The notes under the pieces were generated by a model. That model was given only the letters and a program-made list of their open reading frames with translations, ran no database searches and had not been told where the DNA came from. From Hysterangium stoloniferum (lineage: Eukaryota > Basidiomycota > Agaricomycetes > Hysterangiales > Hysterangiaceae), in the NCBI GenBank assembly GCA_015178975.1, contig WHVD01000008.1, forward strand, positions 310,001-374,000: 64,000 nt of DNA, read 5' to 3'. A program made the translations under genes and the position numbers. Positions within the stretch are counted from its first letter, which is position 1, and every line of letters starts with the position of its first letter. Below are positions 57,736-64,000 of the stretch, piece by piece.

Positions 57736-60111
57736 TGTTCTTTTCCAGGTTCTTCAAATCCTTTGGGTTGTTGTGCCTAAACTTTCTCTTTCATCATTCC
57801 ATGTAAGTATGCTGACTTGACATCAAATTGATATATTGCTGAATTCTTGGATTCACCTAGAGCTAATAGAATTCAAAATGTTTCCCATTTCATAACAGAT
57901 GTGTATGTTTCATTGAAATGTAAGCCTGGAATTTGAGTGAATCCTTTTATGACAATACACACTTTTCCTTTCACCAGTTGACCATTTTTATATGATCTGA
58001 AACACACCATTCCAGTTTTTAAAATGCATGTCCCTGGTGGCAGTTTCTCAAGTGGACCAAATACTTTGTGATTGACCATATTCTTCCATTCAGCCTCTCT
58101 CACTTCCTCCCAGGCTCTACCTTCCTCTCCAGGCATATTTAACACTTCCTCAATTGTGGGATCTCTTGTCATTGCAGAAAATATGACTGGTTCATCATCA
58201 TATTTTTAATTTCAGTATTATGTTCTTCTGCTGACACTGCATTACTATGTAGCTCCATCACAAATGTTTCCAGATCTCATCATACCCTGTGGATAATCTG
58301 GTACATTTGAAATCAGATGTGGCTCATCAAATGGTTTATCCTTTTCTTCACTAGGTTGATAAGTACAAGGACAAGGTGGGAATTGAATTGTAAGCCTGAG
58401 TTGAGGTTTACTCATTGCTGGTTGAATCAGAGGTACATTCATTACAGTATACTGTACTGTATCCTTGAATTGACCTTCATCTCCATATAGTACCAGTGAT
58501 GGTAATGTCATTGCATCCTCATTAAATATTCCATCTTGTACCTTTTCAGTTCATCTTGTCCCAGGAAACCACACCAAATAACTTGAAGGATATGGTTCAT
58601 AACCCACCAAGTAACCCATCCTTGAATGTGAGTCTCATTTATGGCATTTCTGTTTGGGAATTGCCATGCTAAATGGACTCCCAAATATATGCAGATGTGA
58701 CAAATCTGGGTTTTAACCCATAATACATTCAAGTGGCATACATTGTTAGCATGCAATGGATGGTGGTTCCTCAGGTATGCCATCATTTCACTGTGATTGA
58801 CCATAAAACTTGGGAAGTTTGATGCATATAATAAGGATTGAGCTTCTTCTGCTATTTTTATTACATACAACATATGTAGCTCACACCCCTTCTGTAATGG
58901 TGTGTATTCCCCTTTCTGCAACACCATTCTGCTGTGGTGTGTACAGTACTGTTACGACCCGTTCCCGGATGTTTCAATATCCGACTTCCGATCTCCCACC
59001 TTCGATATCCGATATCCGACTACGGAACATCATAGTTACCGTATCATCCGCATTCTTTCGTTTGTTCCGCATTTGGTAATTTGTCCGTTGACAAGTATTC
59101 ACTCGTTTGTTGTTGTATTCCCGTCTCGGAATATTGTCTTCCTAATTTGTCTTATTGTATTTCCGTTTTAAGAACACTTCCGTTTCCGTCTTATTATGGT
59201 CTCAGTTTGTAGTACAATAACGAGTAGACTTATATTAGTTTCCGCGAATTTGTACTTTACTTTAGATCTGATATCGACTTAGTTTCTTATTCCTCCTCCC
59301 GTCTTTCTGTACGCTCGATATTCGGAACTCTTCGGAACTCTGAATATCCATATCTTCCGTCGTTAGTTCACTTCCGAAATTAAGGACATTGAGCGTTTGC
59401 GTAGAGGCGCAGCACATAAGCTGAAGCCGACGTCCTGACCCTATCCACGAGTTTCCGACTTCCCGGTGACTTCCCGATAGTTCCGGAATAAGTTCCCGAC
59501 ACGGCACTTAACAAGTACTGAGGTAAATAATGTTATTCCTTTTGATAACAGATAATCCCAAATTCTAAATTTATTAGCTCAGTTCCATTATCCACCATAA
59601 CTCCCTAGACTCTCATATTGAATAGCATCTCAAGCTGAGTTACATATTCTTGTATTTTTTGCACCACTTCCAGCTTGCTTGCTAATGTTTTGACCCATAC
59701 AGCATGAGAATAATCATTGACAACAATAATGAATTATCACTTTTTGTTGAAACTAATTGTTTCCATAGGTCCTGCCAGGTCCATATGGAGCAATTCACCT
59801 AATTTGCTTGCTGGATCATCCAGTTTTGAATGGGCTCCTATACTGTTTGCCTTCAATACACACAATACAATTGGCCTCAGGACCTTCAATTTGTCAATTT
59901 CTATCCCAGTTGCAAAATGACGTGCAAGATTCCTAATAGCATTCATATTCAAATGCCCCAAATGCTGATGCCATTTCATGATATTGCATCTCAAATTTGC
60001 AGAAAAGACTATTGGTACATCTTCCAGCCTATTCTTCAATTTGTCATCTGATTGATTCATATTCACATATTTCCAGTGATATGGAAATTGTATCCAACTG
60101 AAAAGTGACAT
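57736..60111 (-). pseudogene. old copia element, integrase and RT N-terminal fragment
   Basis: In element order from the right: pre-integrase WHQHLGHLNMNAIRNLARHF and KLGELLHMDLAGPMETISF (60,111-59,740), stop-ridden integrase, interruption by a solo LTR, then TPQQNGVAERG and decayed linker (58,927-58,245), then RT start REAEWKNMVNHKVFGPLEKL and KGFTQIPGLHFNETYTSV (58,172-57,873). Its last 160 bp (57,736-57,896) repeat 50,999-51,160 of the other old copia fragment. CG is rare throughout. Confidence 0.85.
58950..59513 (+). mobile_element. solo gypsy LTR with TSD AGTAC
   Basis: A 564-bp LTR starting TGTTACGACCCG and ending CACTTAACA, flanked by AGTAC at 58,945-58,949 and 59,514-59,518. It belongs to the same family as the LTR at 29,530, but is rich in CG where that copy has TG or CA. 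It sits inside the TPQQNG region of the old copia integrase. Confidence 0.93.
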
Positions 60112-60655
60112 GAATAAAATTTCCTTTGATAAAGTTGAATAATAATCGTAATATATTCTAATAGAGAAGCCTCATTCAACGAAGTATAGATTCACCCTGT
60201 CAATGAAGTAAGAGGCTAATACCAGACATGAAGGCTCACTGGGTAATGTTGAAGAGTTACAACAACACAAGACTCAGATTATTAATAATGAAACTAATAT
60301 ACAGATACAGTAATAGTCGAGATTTTCTGACTGAGGTGCTATTAAAAGTAGAGGATAGTGTGCATCATTACATATGGTTGATAGCAAAAAGGTTAAGTAT
60401 TACTAAGCAACTGTAACAATACATAGCCTAATACCTAGTTACCCACAAATATCCATTAAAGTTTCAATTACCATTTTAACAGGTCCTTCACTCTTCTCAT
60501 TACCCTTTTATGCCTTTCTTTGTTAAACTATGATTATACTATGACCTATGAACGAAATCATATATGATGTTGAAATGAGACAAGTTGAATGTAAGTTGAA
60601 TGTTCATCAAATATTTTCAAGGGTGTCAAAGATGTTGAATACATAGAAAGTCAAG
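60112..60655. other. AT-rich sequence, no gene
   Basis: No coding signal. It may be the leader or LTR region of the old copia element. Confidence 0.4.
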
Positions 60656-60875
60656 TCAGAGTTTTTGTTGAAGATGAGTTGAAGTGTCAAAGATGAGTTG
60701 AATGAGTTGAAGATGAGTTGAAGTGTCAAAGATGAGTTGAATGAGTTGAAGATGAGTTGAAGTGTCAAAGATGAGTTGAATGAGAGATGAGTTGAAGTGT
60801 TGAAGATGGGTTAAAGTGTTGAAGATGAGTTGAAGTGTTGAAGATGAGTTGAAGTGTTAAAGATGAGTTGAATCA
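60656..60875. repeat. degenerate minisatellite GATGAGTTGAAGTGTCAAA
   Basis: About ten irregular copies of a GATGAGTTGAA-based unit, alternating GTGTCAAA, TGA and GTGTTGAA endings. Likely slippage-derived. Confidence 0.9.
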
Positions 60876-61149
60876 CTGGAGGCACCCCAAGATTTTTGAG
60901 TTGGAAAACCTTCAGAAAATCTTGTTATTTGGCCAAATTTTCTAAGTGTTTTGTGAATTGAAAAACTCTTTGAAAATTCTGAGTTTTAGTAGGTTTTTCT
61001 GAGGCCAAAAATTGGATCTGAAAATTCTAAAAATTTGCATCAGGAAATTATGAGGAAATATTGTTGGAAATAGCCTATTCTTTATGGATTTTCTGAATAA
61101 GAAAACTTTTAGAAAACCCTGTATTTTGTTAGGATTTTTCCACCTAACA

Positions 61150-61382
61150 AAATCCTATGAAAACTGTAATAATGTGCCTAGAGAAATCAATTGAAAACCA
61201 CATATTTCTACTTAATTTTGCCCCTGAGGGAATTCAGTGAAAACTATGGTTTTCTGCCTGAAAAAATCTTGAGCCAAGGCAAAGTTTTTTTAATGTTTTG
61301 TCAAGGGGAAAACCATGATGAAGTTTACAATTTAATTATACATAAAATCATTGAATAATTATATATTTCAACAAAATTTTCC
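61150..61382 (+). repeat. left arm of perfect 233-bp inverted repeat
   Basis: Identical, base by base, to the reverse complement of 63,768-64,000. The right arm runs off the window, so the true arm may be longer and include sequence left of 61,150. Confidence 0.97.
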
Positions 61383-61664
61383 TTGGTCACAAACACTATG
61401 GAAATTCAAAAAATCTGTTTGTGAAATCATGAAGAAATTGATGATTTTCCATGAGTTTCTTAGAGGTTTTTCAAGGTGAGAAACCCTGAACCGATGTTTT
61501 GCAATTCAGCACGATTCACAAATATTTGAAAGGATACAGTGCAATTCAGTGCAATTCGCAAATATTTGAAAAGATACAGTGTGATTCATTACAATTCGCA
61601 AGTGTTCGGGAATATTCAATGCGATTTGCAAGTTTTCAGGAGGCTAGAGTGTGACTCTTTTAGA

Positions 61665-62640
61665 CTTTTTGCAACTATTCTAGACTTTTTGCGACTATTC
61701 TAGACTCTTTGTGATTGTTTGCAACTGTTTGCGACTCTGATAGACTGTTTGCGACTCTGATAGACTGTTTGCGACTCTGATAGACTGTTTGCGACTCTGA
61801 TAGACTGTTTGCGACTCTGATAGACTGTTTGCGACTCTGATAGACTGTTTGCGACTCTGATAGACTGTTTGCGACTCTGATAGACTGTTTGCGACTCTGA
61901 TAGACTGTTTGCGACTCTGATAGACTGTTTGCGACTCTGATAGACTGTTTGCGACTCTGATAGACTGTTTGCGACTCTGATAGACTGTTTGCGACTCTGA
62001 TAGACTGTTTGCGACTCTGATAGACTGTTTGCGACTCTGATAGACTGTTTGCGACTCTGATAGACTGTTTGCGACTCTGATAGACTGTTTGCGACTCTGA
62101 TAGACTGTTTGCGACTCTGATAGACTGTTTGCGACTCTGATAGACTGTTTGCGACTCTGATAGACTGTTTGCGACTCTGATAGACTGTTTGCGACTCTGA
62201 TAGACTGTTTGCGACTCTGATAGACTGTTTGCGACTCTGATAGACTGTTTGCGACTGACTCTGATAGACTGTTTGCGACTCTGATAGACTGTTTGCGACT
62301 CTGATAGACTGTTTGCGACTCTGATAGACTGTTTGTGACTCTTTTGGACTCTTTGCGACTCTTTTGGACTTTTTGTGACTCTTTTGGACTCTTTGTGACT
62401 CTTTTGGACTTTTTGCGACTCTTTTGGACTCTTTGCGACTCTTTTGGACTTTTGCGACTCTTTTAGACTCTTTGTGACTCTTATAGACTCATTACAACTG
62501 TTATAGACTCTTTGCAACTGTTATAGACTCTTTGTGACTCATGTAGACTCTTTGCGACTTTTGTGACTCTTCACGACTCTTTTAGACTCTTTGCGACTTT
62601 GTTAGACTCTTTGAGACTTTTTGTGTCTTTGAAAAGTTGC
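61665..62640. repeat. minisatellite, 20-bp unit GACTCTGATAGACTGTTTGC
   Basis: The core (about 61,728-62,335) holds roughly 30 nearly identical units. One unit near 62,256 has a 4-bp GACT insertion. The right flank continues in degenerate 20-bp units of the GACTCTTTTGGACTCTTTGC type. The array is readable on the minus strand from 62,517 to 61,675, an effect of repeat composition. Confidence 0.97.
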
Positions 62641-62800
62641 AAAGTCGCACAAAGTCGCACAAAGTCGCAAAGTGTCACATAAAGTTACAAAGTTGCACAA
62701 AGTCACAAAGTGTCGCACAAAGTCACAAAGTATCGCAAAAAGTCGTGCTGCAAAAAGTCACAAAAGTGTCACAAATCATAGCACAGTGTCTTCACACAAT
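62640..62800. repeat. degenerate GCACAAAGTCGC-type repeat
   Basis: Short units around CACAAAGTC repeat irregularly. They resemble the complement of the adjacent GACTTTGTGC-like units, so the array partly turns back on itself. Confidence 0.7.
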
Positions 62801-63109
62801 CATAATCTATGTAAAAAGCCTCCAAAATTTCTATCATCCTCTTTTCTCTATGACCACAAACAATGATACACTATACACACAGCACATGGACAAAGGGAGG
62901 AAAAAAACGCATCACTATCAATTATATAGATAATGTATGTTAAGAAGAAGCCGCAGCAAACCTGATATACAGTAGGAGGTACACATCGCATGTGAATTTG
63001 AAGCTGGGGGATGATGGGATGGAACAAGAAAATGGGGCTTGGGGCAGGCAGTATCCAAGATGGCGGCAGCGGCAGGGGGCAGGCTGGGGTGATGGTGGGT
63101 AGGTACAGG

Positions 63110-63767
63110 TAGTTGAGTGCACGCCTGCCCGCGAGAAATGGCCCGGCCCCACCCGATCCGCCCCCCGCCGCACCGCTTGAGCTGGTCGTGGTGGTGCTTG
63201 GCGAGCCCCCAGGGCCCTGCGGGAAAAACGGCGCCGTCAGCGTCCCAAGCCCCAGCGTGCCACCCCCACCCCCTCCGCCGCTGCCGCCCCTACTCCCGTT
63301 CCCCGCACCACTGCCGCTGCTCCCGCCGAGGCTGCCGTATCTGCTCCCGCCGTTCCCCGCGGCGCCGCTACCAAGCCCAGGCGGGAAGCCCCCAAAGTCC
63401 GCGCTCGAGCCGGTCTCGTCGGACCAGTTCTGCGCGTGGTACGGGGGTGCGCGCCGCCGTGCGCGATCGCGTGCAGCGTGTCGTAGGCCCGTTCCCGTGT
63501 CCATGTCCATCGCCGCCGCCGCCGCCGCCGCCGTGCGGCCCGTGCCCGTGCCCGTGCCCATGTCCCTGTCCATGGTCGTGCGGCCCATACCCGTGTCCTT
63601 GCGGCCCGTGGGGCCGGTGGCCGCCGTGCGTGTGCCCCAGCTTGGGGAAGGCGGGTGCCATGTCGCGGCGGGGGGGAAGTGGTCGTCGGGGTCCGCGTGG
63701 ACGGCGGGTCCGTTCAGCGCGGGCACGGCATCGGCGTAGTGGCTGCTGCTGGAGTAGTAGGCCTTGG
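63110..63767 (-). pseudogene. GC-rich Gly/His-rich coding remnant
   Basis: A sharply GC-rich island between AT-rich arms. The best minus-strand frame gives SSSSHYADAVPALNGPAVHA, DPDDHFPPAATWHPPSP, AQNWSDETGSSADFGGFPPG, glycine/serine runs and GAGPFLAGRRALNYLYLP. A parallel frame is His/Gly-rich (GHGHGHGHGPHGGGG). It has no start, since the arm begins directly upstream, and the C-terminal part runs into AT-rich, UTR-like sequence. I infer a captured 3' part of a host gene with low-complexity tail; the family is unknown. Confidence 0.4.
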
Positions 63768-64000
63768 GGAAAATTTTGTTGAAATATATAATTATTCAAT
63801 GATTTTATGTATAATTAAATTGTAAACTTCATCATGGTTTTCCCCTTGACAAAACATTAAAAAAACTTTGCCTTGGCTCAAGATTTTTTCAGGCAGAAAA
63901 CCATAGTTTTCACTGAATTCCCTCAGGGGCAAAATTAAGTAGAAATATGTGGTTTTCAATTGATTTCTCTAGGCACATTATTACAGTTTTCATAGGATTT
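63768..64000 (-). repeat. right arm of perfect 233-bp inverted repeat
   Basis: Reverse complement of 61,150-61,382, with no difference found. It is cut by the window edge. Confidence 0.97.

Noticed and set aside
61675-62517. Long minus-strand ORF of 280 residues
   Set aside because: It is the 20-bp minisatellite read through; no domain, start context or codon signature supports a gene.
63113-63782. Two long plus-strand ORFs rich in proline and arginine
   Set aside because: Open because of high GC content and antisense to the more protein-like minus frame; no motif.

Overview
The window looks like genomic DNA of a filamentous basidiomycete, most likely an agaricomycete. Host genes are broken by many 50-75 bp GT-AG introns. 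The gene families fit such a fungus: a GT15 mannosyltransferase, a Git3-like seven-helix receptor, an OPT oligopeptide transporter, a PL14-type polysaccharide lyase and PHOA-like acid phosphatases. The repeats are Ty3/gypsy, Ty1/copia and Tc1/mariner relics with heavy CpG loss. There is no sign of operons or bacterial signals.

Layout of the left half (1-28,050). It opens with the 3' exons of a GT15 alpha-1,2-mannosyltransferase (+). Two tandem secreted acid-phosphatase genes (-) follow, with identical seven-exon structures (1,745-3,241 and 6,029-7,542). Next come a short-chain dehydrogenase (-, 8,998-10,370), a PL14-like lyase (+, 12,172-13,250), a decayed cytochrome P450 pseudogene (+, ~17,818-19,745), an O-fucosyltransferase-like membrane protein (-, 21,582-23,254) and a seven-transmembrane receptor with two 7-nt microexons (-, 26,256-28,043). 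Long stretches between these genes hold no gene I can recognise.

Layout of the right half (28,050-64,000). A CpG-depleted, inactivated gypsy element (29,530-~35,010) carries a younger 1,420-bp insert with a 16-bp minisatellite. After it come two doubtful coding stretches, an intron-containing tRNA-Arg(ACG) (37,227-37,310) and an intact, intron-rich OPT transporter (-, ~39,100-43,294). From 49,870 to 60,111 lies a nest: fragments of an old copia element flank a Tc1/mariner element with long inverted termini. That element was split by a younger copia element with TCTCA target duplications. The old copia also took a solo gypsy LTR with AGTAC duplications. The last 3 kb contain minisatellites and a perfect 233-bp inverted repeat that encloses a GC-rich His/Gly-rich coding remnant.

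The host genes have no evident common pathway. Several suit a saprotroph or plant-associated fungus that scavenges nutrients (phosphatases, lyase, peptide transporter) and senses its surroundings (receptor). Exon junctions were inferred by reading frames and splice motifs by eye. They are consistent in phase but were not tested against transcripts or databases.
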